From positions 62,001 through 126,000 of the forward strand of contig JALNZG010000005.1 of NCBI GenBank assembly GCA_023229425.1: a stretch of 64,000 nt of DNA, in the 5' to 3' direction. This DNA comes from Ignavibacteriaceae bacterium. GTDB lineage: Bacteria; Bacteroidota; Ignavibacteria; Ignavibacteriales; Ignavibacteriaceae. This document shows, one piece after another, positions 43,217 to 53,698 of this stretch; position 1 is the first letter of the stretch, and each line of letters opens with the position of its first letter. The position numbers and the translations under genes are program-made. Under the pieces are notes generated by a model. The model made no database searches and was not told where the DNA came from. It saw nothing but the letters and a program-made list of their open reading frames with translations.

Positions 43217-44683
43217 ATGATCAAAAAAGTAATTTTCTTTACCGCAGTTATCATTATTAGTTCAGCTATCGGCTTTGCGCAGGAAAGCAGAACAATTGGT
43301 ATGGGAGGATTAACTTATTCCATTATGGATGTTGATCATTCTTTTGACCCGTATGATTTAGGAAAGAATCCTGCTTGGCTTTACTTAGATGAAACCGAAA
43401 CCTGGTTAAAGATTATGCCTTCTCTTAATTATGGGGAAGGAGATTACAAGCGCTACTATGATCCTCAGTCCTTCACAACTTACAATATGGGATTCCGGGG
43501 CGTTAAAACTTTAGGTGAAGATGGAACATTTCTTGGGGAAACAAATTACTCTTATGAAATGCGAAGAGATGTAAAGAGAAGTTTGAAATATGATACTTAT
43601 GCCGGCGAAGCATTTTTTATGGCTGATACAAATCAAGGAACTTTTCGTTATAACGGACCTTCGATAAAATTCATGTACAGTTTCGAAATCATTCCTGACT
43701 TGTATCTTGGAGCTTCGGTAAATTATCGTATCCTCGACGGACTTAAAAATGTTTATTCACGCGCAACAGTTCTTTACCGGGAAGTCGGCGGTACAATAGG
43801 TCTTGCATACAAAATCTCTCAAGATTTTAGTGTAGGATTAACAGGAATCTTATCTGATGATCAAGAAAAGATTGAGGCGAAAAGTGAAGACCTGACAGAA
43901 GTGGAAATATTTAATTTCCGTGGAGAAACATTTTCTGTAAGAAAAAGATCGTCTTCCGTAAGTCAAACAATTAGAAAAAAAGGAAAAGGATTTGGCGCTC
44001 AGTTGTATTGGACTCCGGAGAAAAATGCTGAGTTTGGTTTGCACGCCGACATTTATAATCAAAAGGAAGATGTACTTATCCCTTATTCAACTTCGACACA
44101 ATCCTTCCAAGAATATAGTGAAGGGTACGCCAGTTTTCAGAATTACAATATTCTTGCAAAAGGAAGGTATAAATTATCGGAAGATTTGTTGATTGGAAGT
44201 TCCTTTGAATTGCATCACAAAAATAGTTGGTCAAAAAATCCAGCGCGTGAATTGTTGCTGTGGGAATGGAAGGTAAACTCAATAAAGCTTGGAATCGGCA
44301 GTTCATACCATCTCTATAAAGATATATTAGTTTCTGTGGAATATGAATTTGAAAATGTAAAAGCAGATTCTTCAAAATATATTGATTCGCGTTTGACTGA
44401 TGTCCTCTCAAATAATCATCTGATCAAAGCCGGATCCGAATATGAATTTCTTCCCAACACTTTTTTTAGAATTGGATATAATTTTGGTATGATAGAAAAA
44501 GATATTCTGAGTGGTGGAGCAAACGTCAATTATCATGTTGTTACCTGTGGATTTGGCGTGAAAATTTTGAATTCTTTTGATTTGGACTTAAGTATTATTT
44601 ATAATAATTACAAACCAAAACTTGATGATAAAAACAGATCACAGTTCGGAAGCTATTTAACAACCAAACTTTATTCATTCTGA
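43217..44683 (+). CDS. Outer-membrane barrel protein, copy 1
   Basis: A 488-residue protein with a signal peptide (to about AIGFAQ, residue 22) and a long series of amphipathic strands (LYLGASVNYRILDGLKNVY, FSVGLTGILSDDQ, LLIGSSFELHHKNSW) with a C-terminal aromatic-rich strand (LTTKLYSF). A paralogue at 62038 occupies the same position in the second module. I associate the pair with the DUF6850-type barrels seen beside DUF4876 lipoproteins, a recalled link. It is eight bases after the DUF4857-like gene. Confidence 0.8.
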   Translation: MIKKVIFFTAVIIISSAIGFAQESRTIGMGGLTYSIMDVDHSFDPYDLGKNPAWLYLDETETWLKIMPSLNYGEGDYKRYYDPQSFTTYNMGFRGVKTLGEDGTFLGETNYSYEMRRDVKRSLKYDTYAGEAFFMADTNQGTFRYNGPSIKFMYSFEIIPDLYLGASVNYRILDGLKNVYSRATVLYREVGGTIGLAYKISQDFSVGLTGILSDDQEKIEAKSEDLTEVEIFNFRGETFSVRKRSSSVSQTIRKKGKGFGAQLYWTPEKNAEFGLHADIYNQKEDVLIPYSTSTQSFQEYSEGYASFQNYNILAKGRYKLSEDLLIGSSFELHHKNSWSKNPARELLLWEWKVNSIKLGIGSSYHLYKDILVSVEYEFENVKADSSKYIDSRLTDVLSNNHLIKAGSEYEFLPNTFFRIGYNFGMIEKDILSGGANVNYHVVTCGFGVKILNSFDLDLSIIYNNYKPKLDDKNRSQFGSYLTTKLYSF

Positions 44684-44719
44684 TAATTACTTTATAAATT
44701 AATATTATAGGAGAATAAG

Positions 44720-46927
44720 ATGAAAAAACATTTACTACTAATCGCATTAATATCGTTCCCGTTAACATTTATAGTTAGTCAATCTACTAACTTTCAAAAA
44801 GTTAATTCATATACTTATCCCTCTTTTAATGACATCCGTTTTGTTAATGAAAACACCGGTTGGGTTGTCGGAGTTTCAGGTTCAATTTATCAAACTACCG
44901 ATGCAGGGCAAAGTTGGCATGAACAAAGGAGCAACTCTACTTCGTCATTAAGCTCTATCTTTTTTCTCGATGATCAAAAAGGCTTTGTAGGTGGAGGTAA
45001 TTGCTCTTTGTTAAGAACTTCAAACGGTGGAACTACTTGGATAGTTGATTCAATTACTGCTATACCTACGGGAACAGCTTCAATTGGATCAGTTTATTTT
45101 TCTGATAATTTGAAAGGCTGGATATTAGCTTCAACCTCAGCTGCCGGTTGGATTTTAAGTACAACAGACGGCGGGATTAGTTGGGTTGTAAATCTTACAA
45201 CAACTAAAACAATGAATAAAATGAGCTTTTTCGAAGCGAATAAAGGAATTGCATGCGGAAAAGATGCTGCAACGCTATATTATACTTCCGATGGAATTAA
45301 CTGGAATTTAGCACCAACTCCCGCTCTTGGTGGTTTTAATTATACCCGCTCAGATATGCGAGGCATTTATATGGTAACTGCAAATGAAGCATACGTTGTC
45401 GGCTGGGGTTCAACAGTGGGAGCGCAACCGAGCATCCATCTTAAAACTACAAATGGCGGCGCTACATGGAATTATTTAACCCAAATAGAATCCAACCGAA
45501 CCTATGATAATTTATGGAACGTACGGTTTAAAGATGTTACTAATGGAATTGCAATTGGCGGGGCATCACGCGGCAGTGTCTTAGTAAGAACTTCTGACGG
45601 TGGGCAAAACTGGATTCCGATAAGGGCACCTTTTGGTTCAACTTTGAATGGAATTGAAATGAGAGGAAGTAAGCTTTGGATTTCAGGAAGCAGCGGTTTA
45701 CTTATTTACTCTCCTGATTTCGGTGATACATGGCAGCTTTTAACACCTATGCCGAGCGGAACAATCTATAGCATGTCCTTCCCAAGTTCTCTTATAGGTT
45801 ATGCAGCAGGTTTTGATGGTGTATTTCATAAGACAACTGACGGCGGACAATCTTGGCGAGGCGGATTTTTAAATGTCGGATTATCAACTTTAAATATTCA
45901 ATCAATTTATTTTCTCAATGAAAATGTCGGCTATGCAGCTTGTAGTTATCAAATGGTTGCTAAGACTACCGATGGTGGCGCAAACTGGTCAGCAATTATA
46001 AACGATACTACTTCTGCTACTACTACAAGTTACGGAGTGCATTTTGTTAATGAGAATTTAGGTTTTGTAGTAGGGAAATTGGGTAGTGGTCTTGATGTAA
46101 TTCATAAAACCACAAACGGCGGTGCTTCATGGACAACCAAAATGAATATTACGGGAAAAGATTTGCGTGCCGTTACCTTCAGAAATGAAACTAACGGTAT
46201 CATCGTTGGTTATAGTTTGAAAGCTCTTTATACAACCGACGGAGGAGAAAATTGGAAGGTACCGACTTTTAATAATTTACCGGTTGGATTTGGAACTCCT
46301 AATATGTTATCGGTAGAATTTATAAGTGAAACTGAAGCATTAACCGTAGGTGTCAATTTTATTTTGAAGAGTACCGATTCCGGCGCATCGTGGAATTACA
46401 TCCAAAGTGGTACAGCCAATCAACTAAATTCTGTTTCTGCTTACAACTCATCTCTTGGTTACGCTGTTGGAGCAAAAGAAGCATGGAAAACAACTGATGC
46501 CGGAAACACATGGGCAAATATTTATGACACAAACATTTTTGAAGGAACTCTTTATTCTTCAATAGTTGATCCAAATGGCAATGCCTGGTTTGGTGGAGCT
46601 TCAAGCGGAATCTATACGAACCGTGTTTGGGTTGGCGTTGAAGATGAAAAAGATGTGAATATAAACGGTTTCGAATTAAAGCAGAATTATCCTAATCCAT
46701 TTAATCCGAGTACGATTATAAAATACCGGCTTGCGAAAAGTTCATTTGTAAACTTAGATGTCTATGATGTGCTCGGCAAACAAGTGGCAAAACTTGTTAA
46801 TGACCAGCAATCAGCCGGAAATTACGACCTAAATTTTACCGCAGATAAATTGAGTGCAGGAGTCTATTTCTACACTCTTAAAGTTGACGGAAAAGTTAAA
46901 TCTAAAAAAATGATTCTGATTAAATAA
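44720..46927 (+). CDS. T9SS-sorted beta-propeller (YCF48/BNR-type) protein 1
   Basis: A 735-residue secreted protein: signal peptide (to about VSQS), many repeats of the type NTGWVVGVSGSIYQTTDAGQSW and ATTDGG(A)NW spaced about 45-50 residues (BNR/YCF48-like propeller), and a C-terminal T9SS sorting domain starting at NYPNPFNP (about residue 655). It should be exported to the cell surface or medium. A second such protein lies at 55699 and a third begins at 63642; each follows the module genes. Ribosome-binding site GGAG precedes the ATG by seven bases. Confidence 0.88.
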   Translation: MKKHLLLIALISFPLTFIVSQSTNFQKVNSYTYPSFNDIRFVNENTGWVVGVSGSIYQTTDAGQSWHEQRSNSTSSLSSIFFLDDQKGFVGGGNCSLLRTSNGGTTWIVDSITAIPTGTASIGSVYFSDNLKGWILASTSAAGWILSTTDGGISWVVNLTTTKTMNKMSFFEANKGIACGKDAATLYYTSDGINWNLAPTPALGGFNYTRSDMRGIYMVTANEAYVVGWGSTVGAQPSIHLKTTNGGATWNYLTQIESNRTYDNLWNVRFKDVTNGIAIGGASRGSVLVRTSDGGQNWIPIRAPFGSTLNGIEMRGSKLWISGSSGLLIYSPDFGDTWQLLTPMPSGTIYSMSFPSSLIGYAAGFDGVFHKTTDGGQSWRGGFLNVGLSTLNIQSIYFLNENVGYAACSYQMVAKTTDGGANWSAIINDTTSATTTSYGVHFVNENLGFVVGKLGSGLDVIHKTTNGGASWTTKMNITGKDLRAVTFRNETNGIIVGYSLKALYTTDGGENWKVPTFNNLPVGFGTPNMLSVEFISETEALTVGVNFILKSTDSGASWNYIQSGTANQLNSVSAYNSSLGYAVGAKEAWKTTDAGNTWANIYDTNIFEGTLYSSIVDPNGNAWFGGASSGIYTNRVWVGVEDEKDVNINGFELKQNYPNPFNPSTIIKYRLAKSSFVNLDVYDVLGKQVAKLVNDQQSAGNYDLNFTADKLSAGVYFYTLKVDGKVKSKKMILIK

Positions 46928-46961
46928 TTTATCAAAATGCAAAATTGAGGAAAGTCACTTC

Positions 46962-48737
46962 GTGAAGAAAATCTTACTGCTCAAAAAACTTTTTATTGTA
47001 TCACTAATTTTGTTTACAACTGCGCTCCCGCAAATACCTGAAGGATACAAAAAGGGTTTGGAGTTTATCAACAAAACAGATTTACAAAAATTTATTTCTG
47101 TGCTTGCAGATGACAGCCTTAAAGGAAGAGGAGCAGGAACTGATGAGAATCTTGAAGCAGCTCGTTTTATTGCCCGCCGCTTCTATGATATTGGATTGAA
47201 ACCGGTTGAAACAAAAAACGTAAGACCAGTCAAAATTACAACCGATGATGATGATGAAAATACTCCTTTAATGAAATCAATGAAAACTATTGAACCCGAT
47301 TATTATGATAAGTATTTTCAAAAGTTTTTCATTCTCGATACAAAATTAGCTCAAAATAATTCTTTAAAACTTATTTCTAATTTACCGACCGGAAGTAAAA
47401 CCAAAGAATTCGATTACAGAAATGATTTCATCATTGATTATAAAATACCGCAAAGTCTCTCACTCTCTGCGCAAGTTGTATTTGTCGGATATGGAATTGC
47501 TGAAGGTCCCAATAACTATAGCGACTATGTAACCAAAAATGGGGAGAAAATAGATGTAAAAGACAAAATCGTTTTAATGTTGGAAGGGTATCCGCAACAA
47601 GATGACACTACAAGTGTTTTTAATCGAAATAAAAAGAGTTCCATCATTTACAGCATTAAAAAGAAAACAACTGTTGCATTGGAGAAAGGCGCATTAGCAG
47701 TTTTGGTTGCAAAATCCCCACTCAAAGCTACACCTCCATTTGTAGTTTCAGCAGAACCTCTCTTTAAAGCATTTTCTAATAATTCATATACACTGCCGGA
47801 ATTAAAGACCAAAGAGAGCATCCCGCTTATTTATATCAATAACAATATCTTAAATGAACTACTTTCTGTTACGGCTAATGAATTAGAAGAACAACTGCAT
47901 GATTTAGAATCATCCTCCAAATCAATTTCACAAGAATTGAAGAATAAAAGTGTCCAGATAGATATTCATTTTAAAAACAGTTTAATCCCTTCGGAAAATG
48001 TCGTTGGGTTTCTTGAAGGAAGTGATGCGGTTTTGAAAAATGAATTTGTTGTTGTCGGTGCCCATTTTGATCATGTGGGTTTGGGGAATTACGGAGCAAT
48101 GCATAAAAAAGATAAAGGATCAATTCATAACGGCGCAGATGATAACGCATCAGGAACAGCGGGAATGCTTGAATTAGCAGAGGCTTTCTCAAAATGCAAA
48201 CCGAAAAGAAGTATTGTATTCATAGCATTCAATGCGGAAGAAATGGGAATGCTTGGATCACGGTATTATGCTTATCAGAATCCGATGAAAAATATTGAAA
48301 AAACTGTAGCGATGGTCAACCTTGATATGATAAGCAGAAACGAACCAAAGCTGATGTGGGCTGGTGGAATTTTCTATTCAAGTGACATGAAAAAAATTAT
48401 AGAAGAAGCAAATAAGGAAATGGGATTTGAAATTCTTTATAACGTTGGCTTGTTAACGTTTGCGAGCGATCAAGGTCCATTTATTCGTAAAAAAGTTCCT
48501 TCGGTCTTTTTCTTTGCAGGCTTACACGATGATTATCACACACCTCTGGACAAAGCCGACAAGGTGGATTATGATAAAGTTGAAAGTATTTCTAAACTTG
48601 CATTTATTTCCGCATGGCTGTTAGCAAATACCAACGACTTGCCTAAGTACAGAGAATTGACAATGGATGAAAAAATTGAACTTGTAAAGGAATCGAGCGA
48701 AAGACAAAAAAAATATCGCTCTGAAGATAAAAAGTAA
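46962..48737 (+). CDS. Secreted M28-family metallopeptidase
   Basis: A 591-residue aminopeptidase-like enzyme with a signal peptide. Zinc ligands fit the M28 pattern: AHFDHVG (His368), GADDNASG (Asp393/394), NAEEMG (about Glu425), NLDMISR and the closing HDDYHTPLD His. An inserted protease-associated-like region lies at about 170-300. It starts with GTG, preceded by a GAGGAAAG ribosome-binding site. It lies next to the M16 protease gene and would trim peptides in the periplasm or outside. Confidence 0.9.
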   Translation: MKKILLLKKLFIVSLILFTTALPQIPEGYKKGLEFINKTDLQKFISVLADDSLKGRGAGTDENLEAARFIARRFYDIGLKPVETKNVRPVKITTDDDDENTPLMKSMKTIEPDYYDKYFQKFFILDTKLAQNNSLKLISNLPTGSKTKEFDYRNDFIIDYKIPQSLSLSAQVVFVGYGIAEGPNNYSDYVTKNGEKIDVKDKIVLMLEGYPQQDDTTSVFNRNKKSSIIYSIKKKTTVALEKGALAVLVAKSPLKATPPFVVSAEPLFKAFSNNSYTLPELKTKESIPLIYINNNILNELLSVTANELEEQLHDLESSSKSISQELKNKSVQIDIHFKNSLIPSENVVGFLEGSDAVLKNEFVVVGAHFDHVGLGNYGAMHKKDKGSIHNGADDNASGTAGMLELAEAFSKCKPKRSIVFIAFNAEEMGMLGSRYYAYQNPMKNIEKTVAMVNLDMISRNEPKLMWAGGIFYSSDMKKIIEEANKEMGFEILYNVGLLTFASDQGPFIRKKVPSVFFFAGLHDDYHTPLDKADKVDYDKVESISKLAFISAWLLANTNDLPKYRELTMDEKIELVKESSERQKKYRSEDKK

Positions 48738-48767
48738 AATATAATATAAAGTAAAAAGGTTCACACA

Positions 48768-51584
48768 ATGAAATCAGTCTTGGTTAATAATATTGTACTG
48801 AAGTTTGTTATGATGCTCATTCTAACAACTGTCGGATTTAGCACAAATAGTTCTAAGTATGAAGAAGGAAAACTTTACAGACATGTACTTAAAAACGGCA
48901 TGACCGTCTTAACGATGGAAAGACACATCGCTCCATTAATTTATCATCAACTTACTTACAGAGTTGGTTCAAGAGATGAAACGCTCGGGATTACAGGTAT
49001 TTCTCATGTAGTGGAACATCTGATGTTTAAAGGAACTCCAAAATATGGAAAAGGTGAAGCGTCGAAAGTGATCACAAAAAATAGCGGAGTTTTTAACGCT
49101 TTTACTATGAACGATATGACAAGTTATTACGAATACCTTCCTGCAAACAAAATAAATGTCGCGTTCGAAATTGAATCCGACAGAATGCAGAATTGCATTT
49201 TTGACCCGGTTGAGTTTAAATCCGAGATTGAAGTGATTAAACAGGAAAGAAGAATGAGATCCGAAAGCCAGGCAAATGGTATTCTTCAAGAATCTATGAA
49301 CTCGATTGCTTATAATTCTCATCCAAACCAGAATCCGATTATCGGCTGGCCTAGCGACTTAAGCCACATAACCAGAGAAGATGCTTTCAAATATTATAAA
49401 ACGTTTTATACGCCGAACAATTCATTCTTAGTTTTGATCGGTGATTTTGAAACGAACAAAATGTTAGAAACGGTAAAAAAATATTATGAGAATATTCCAT
49501 CAGGTTCGGCAGTGCCTCAGGTATGGTCATCGGAAGAACCGCAAAAAGTTAGAAAAGCTTTTACACTTTATCACGCAGATATAACTCAACCATCTTTCAG
49601 ATTGGCTTTTCATGTACCTACATACCAGGACTCCGATGCAGCTTCACTAAAATTGGCGGCAATGATTCTTTGTGAAAAGAGCCGTGACGCAAGACTTTAC
49701 AAACGGCTTGTAGAAAAAGATCAAATCTCAACGGCGGCAGCCGGTGGTTTTGGAATGGCTAAAGACCCACCACTTTTTCAAATTAGCGTAAGCGTTAAAG
49801 CGGATAGTCTGGTAAAGAAAGCTGAGTCGGTTGTTTGGGAAGAAATAAAAAAAATGCAAACCGAACTTGTAGAAGATCATGAATTACAGAAAGTAAAAAA
49901 CCGGTATAAATTTTCTCAAGCGACCAATTATATAAAAAATGCAGATATCGGAAGCCGCATTAGTCGGTATGAGACTTATTTCGGCTGGGATTTCTTTAAC
50001 GAATTTGACTCACAAGTTCTTGGTGTAACGAAAGAAAATATTCAAAAAGTAATGACAAAATATTTTAATCCTGACCAAGTTACTGTCGGATATTCATATC
50101 CAAAGGAAGGAGTTAAAAAGAAGAAAAATAAACCGAGTGGCGATAGTGATTCTGAAGATCTAAATGATCAAGAGAGTATCTTCGAAAATTCAGGAGACGC
50201 TTTTTATTTCCAACCGCCTGTTGAAGCTCTTGAGTTGATGAATTCTTTTCTTTCGGTAAAAGATGATGAGGTGATAAAACCAAAGCCTATTGAACCGATG
50301 ATCAAAACGATGAAATTAAAAAATGGGATTACCATTCATACAATGGAAAATCATTTAATCCCGACTGTCTCAATTGTTGGTTTGTTTGAAACCGGAATAA
50401 TACCGGAAGCCCTCGAAGGGGAAAAACCTGGAATATCTTCATTCTTAAGTAGTGTAATGAATAGAGCAACGAAAAATCTAAATTATGAACAACTTTCAGA
50501 GAGAATGGCGTTCGTTCCTTTATCATTTTCAACCAGCGGAAGTTATAAGAGTTTCTTTTTTCAAGGCAATTCACTTATTGAAAACGCCGATGAAATGATG
50601 AAGATCGGATTTGATATGGTGACTGATCCACTGTTGAGTAAAGATGATATTGATAAAGTTAGACCACGAGAAATAATTTCCGCAAGAGACCGATTTAAGA
50701 AAACATCTATAAAGTCATTTTACTATTTGTTCAATCACCTATTTGAAGATCATCCAATTACGAAGATCAATAGTACCGAAGAGTCGATCAAAAGCATTCA
50801 AAGAGATGATTTAGTTGCACTGCATAAAAAATATCTTGATCCCGCGAGATTAACAATTCTTATGGTTGGTGATATGACTCCGCAAGCTATGAAGGAATTG
50901 GCTGACAAATATTTCGGTAATTGGAAAAAACTGGAGAACGCTCCGCCTATCATTGAAGCACCAAAAGTTAAAGAGTTAACAAAAAAAGAAATCAAAGTAT
51001 TTTCTGAAAAAGATTATTCGGAGTGTACAATCAATATTGGCTTTGCTCCTTTCAACGATGTGAAACCGGAAGAGGAAGAAATTGTGGCTGTGCTTAATCA
51101 TATATTAGCCGGAAGTGCATTAACCTCACGCATGGGAATTGAGCTTCGAGACAAGCAAGGACTGATTTACGGAATAAAGAGTGAACTCTGGAGCAAAAGC
51201 GATGGACTTGGTTATTGGAAATTTAATACCAAAACAGGACCGAAAAACACAGAGAAAGTTATCAAAGGAATATTTAGCGAAATAAATAAATTACTAAAAG
51301 AAAATGTTTCTGATACAGAATTGAATCAAGCGAAACAAAGATTGATCGGACTTTTACCTTTCTATGTTGAAACGCCTGACGATGCTTCTCAATTTGTATT
51401 TGAAATGATTCAGAATAAACAGCCGTTCAATTTTTTCGATAAAAAAGCAGAGCGTATTGTTTCTGTAACAAAAGAAGATGTATTGCGAATTGCCAAAAAA
51501 TACTTTACTTTAGATAAGTTTATTATTGTAGTCGATGGTCCATTAGAAGAAGGTTCTTTAGATAATTTGATAAATGAATTATAA
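48768..51584 (+). CDS. M16-family zinc metalloprotease, fused two-unit form
   Basis: A 938-residue protein containing two M16 units in one chain. The first is active: HxxEH at HVVEH (80-84) and the distal zinc ligand Glu160 in IKQERR, 76 residues after His84, as the family requires. The second unit (about 510-900) lacks HxxEH and is structural. N-terminal hydrophobic segment (about 12-25) suggests export. The architecture resembles FusC/PqqL, periplasmic M16 proteases that degrade imported iron proteins in Proteobacteria. It is 31 bases after the M28 gene. Confidence 0.92.
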   Translation: MKSVLVNNIVLKFVMMLILTTVGFSTNSSKYEEGKLYRHVLKNGMTVLTMERHIAPLIYHQLTYRVGSRDETLGITGISHVVEHLMFKGTPKYGKGEASKVITKNSGVFNAFTMNDMTSYYEYLPANKINVAFEIESDRMQNCIFDPVEFKSEIEVIKQERRMRSESQANGILQESMNSIAYNSHPNQNPIIGWPSDLSHITREDAFKYYKTFYTPNNSFLVLIGDFETNKMLETVKKYYENIPSGSAVPQVWSSEEPQKVRKAFTLYHADITQPSFRLAFHVPTYQDSDAASLKLAAMILCEKSRDARLYKRLVEKDQISTAAAGGFGMAKDPPLFQISVSVKADSLVKKAESVVWEEIKKMQTELVEDHELQKVKNRYKFSQATNYIKNADIGSRISRYETYFGWDFFNEFDSQVLGVTKENIQKVMTKYFNPDQVTVGYSYPKEGVKKKKNKPSGDSDSEDLNDQESIFENSGDAFYFQPPVEALELMNSFLSVKDDEVIKPKPIEPMIKTMKLKNGITIHTMENHLIPTVSIVGLFETGIIPEALEGEKPGISSFLSSVMNRATKNLNYEQLSERMAFVPLSFSTSGSYKSFFFQGNSLIENADEMMKIGFDMVTDPLLSKDDIDKVRPREIISARDRFKKTSIKSFYYLFNHLFEDHPITKINSTEESIKSIQRDDLVALHKKYLDPARLTILMVGDMTPQAMKELADKYFGNWKKLENAPPIIEAPKVKELTKKEIKVFSEKDYSECTINIGFAPFNDVKPEEEEIVAVLNHILAGSALTSRMGIELRDKQGLIYGIKSELWSKSDGLGYWKFNTKTGPKNTEKVIKGIFSEINKLLKENVSDTELNQAKQRLIGLLPFYVETPDDASQFVFEMIQNKQPFNFFDKKAERIVSVTKEDVLRIAKKYFTLDKFIIVVDGPLEEGSLDNLINEL

Positions 51585-51651
51585 TTAATCAATTTGACTG
51601 TTGTGTCCGCTAAACCGATGCAACAGCCATAACTTATCATCAGAGGTTCTT

Positions 51652-53649
51652 ATGAAACATATTGGTACAAAAAATAATCTACTCCTTTTCTTGCTTCTTT
51701 TTGTTACTTCTCAAATCCATGCGCAAGATCCTGACTTTAGCTTGAATAAAAACTATGGCGGCATTTATAAAGAATACGGCAATGCAATTACTACCGACAA
51801 TGCAGGAAACATTTACATGACAGGGGAAACCTTTTCTCCATCTGTAAATTTTGGAAATGGGATTGTTTTGTCAGCGCCAGGTCTTACTGGCACAGGTAAT
51901 TGTGAATTCTTCCTGACAAAGTTTGACAAATTGGGAAATGCTATTTGGTCAAAAAAAGGAGGCGGTTCTTTGACTGATAGAGGATACGGGGTAGTTATTG
52001 ATAATACAGGAAATTTAGTGGTGGCAGGACATTATTTTGGAATGGCTACTTTTGATACTGTGACGAGAACCTCTGCGGGAAATTTAGATGCCTTTATAGC
52101 GAAATATGATACATCGGGTAATATTCTCTGGTTTCGTGAAGGAAGAGATGTATCCCAATCTTCTGTGAGAGGACTTGCCTACGACAATAATGGCAACACC
52201 GTTATAACTGGTTATTATGGCTCATCTACCGCACCAACTGTTACTTTTGATAATATTGTTTTAACAACAAAAGGTGAAAGAGATATTTATATAGTAAAAT
52301 ATAATTCTGATGGAGTTATACAATGGGGTGTTTCAGCCGGAGGAGTTAAAACAGGTGAAGAAGGTAAAGCTGTTGTTTGCGATGCAAATGGTAATATTTA
52401 TGTAACCGGAATGTTTGCCGATACTGCTTCATTTGGAAATATTACACTTATCGGAAATGGGAGCAACGATATTTTTGTGGCTAAGTATAACGCTCAAGGA
52501 CAAATACAATGGGCTAAAAGTGCCGGAGGACCAAAAGCAGATGTTGGATATGCAATCGATGTAGATATAAATGGAAATTTATATGTTGGAGGTAGCTTTG
52601 ATAGTCTTGCAACTTTTGGTTCAACTCTTGTTTATGCAAATGGTGATACGTTAACCGATGCTTTTGTTGCACTATTTGATACAGATGGAAATTTTAAATG
52701 GGTAAAAACATTCGGTGGAGAAAACAGTGATAACTGTTCGAAATTACTTACAGATACTGAAGGAAATTGTTACGCATTTGGAAATTTTAGAAGCACTGCA
52801 TTAGCCGGAGCAAAATTCGGAAATCTTTCTTTAAATGCAACCTCTGTTGGATACGATGATGTTTATTTTATGAAATTATCTCTAACCGGGGAACTTCTCT
52901 GGGTTAAACAAGCCGGCGGAGATGATTTAGATAGGATAACTGATGCTACTATTAATTCAAATGGAAAAATCTTCGCCGTAGGCTATTATAAAAATTATTT
53001 AAAGATTGGAACCGATTCTTTAAAATCTGGTGGTAATGAAGATATTTTCTTATCCCAGATTGGGGATAATGTTGTTCCGGTTGAGTTAGCTTCATTCTCT
53101 GCGAATTTCCAAAAAGGAAAAATATTACTGCGTTGGTCAACAGCAACGGAAACAAACAATTATGGATTTGAAATTGAAAGAAGTAGAGACAAGATTGCTT
53201 TCGTAAAAATTGGATTCATTCGTGGAAATGGAACGGCTACGGAGAAAAATGATTATTCATATTCAGATAATAATTTAAATTCAGAAAAATATTATTACCG
53301 ACTTAAACAGATTGATCTCGACGGTTCATTCACCTATTCAAATATCATTGAAGTAAAGACTGAATTTCCGGAAAAATTTGAATTACTTCAAAATTATCCG
53401 AATCCTTTCAACCCCGAGACGAACATTTCATTTACTTTACCTATGAATTCTAAAGTTACATTAAGCGTTTATAACGTTCTTGGCGAATTAGTTGAGTCGT
53501 TGATAAACAAAGAACTTAATGCCGGTAAACATTCTGTTGTGTTCGATGCATCAAAATATGTGAGCGGAGTATTTTTCTATAAACTAAATTCATTTCAGGA
53601 TAATGGAAATAATCATTTCAATGTTAAGAAAATGATTGTAACAAAATAA
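51652..53649 (+). CDS. T9SS-sorted SBBP-repeat protein
   Basis: A 665-residue secreted protein with a signal peptide (to about QIHAQ), six or more SBBP-type propeller repeats (DNAGNIYMTGETFSPSVNFG; DANGNIYVTGMFADTASFG), a region containing a WSTATETNNYGFEIERS-type fibronectin-like segment (about 495-590) and a T9SS sorting domain from NYPNPFNP. The ATG at 51652 has a GAGG ribosome-binding site; an upstream ATG at 51601 adds 17 residues. Function unknown; the propellers suggest surface binding. Confidence 0.88.
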   Translation: MKHIGTKNNLLLFLLLFVTSQIHAQDPDFSLNKNYGGIYKEYGNAITTDNAGNIYMTGETFSPSVNFGNGIVLSAPGLTGTGNCEFFLTKFDKLGNAIWSKKGGGSLTDRGYGVVIDNTGNLVVAGHYFGMATFDTVTRTSAGNLDAFIAKYDTSGNILWFREGRDVSQSSVRGLAYDNNGNTVITGYYGSSTAPTVTFDNIVLTTKGERDIYIVKYNSDGVIQWGVSAGGVKTGEEGKAVVCDANGNIYVTGMFADTASFGNITLIGNGSNDIFVAKYNAQGQIQWAKSAGGPKADVGYAIDVDINGNLYVGGSFDSLATFGSTLVYANGDTLTDAFVALFDTDGNFKWVKTFGGENSDNCSKLLTDTEGNCYAFGNFRSTALAGAKFGNLSLNATSVGYDDVYFMKLSLTGELLWVKQAGGDDLDRITDATINSNGKIFAVGYYKNYLKIGTDSLKSGGNEDIFLSQIGDNVVPVELASFSANFQKGKILLRWSTATETNNYGFEIERSRDKIAFVKIGFIRGNGTATEKNDYSYSDNNLNSEKYYYRLKQIDLDGSFTYSNIIEVKTEFPEKFELLQNYPNPFNPETNISFTLPMNSKVTLSVYNVLGELVESLINKELNAGKHSVVFDASKYVSGVFFYKLNSFQDNGNNHFNVKKMIVTK

Positions 53650-53698
53650 ATGTATCTCATAATTCGATTTAAAATAACTATTTAAATACGGAGTTGTA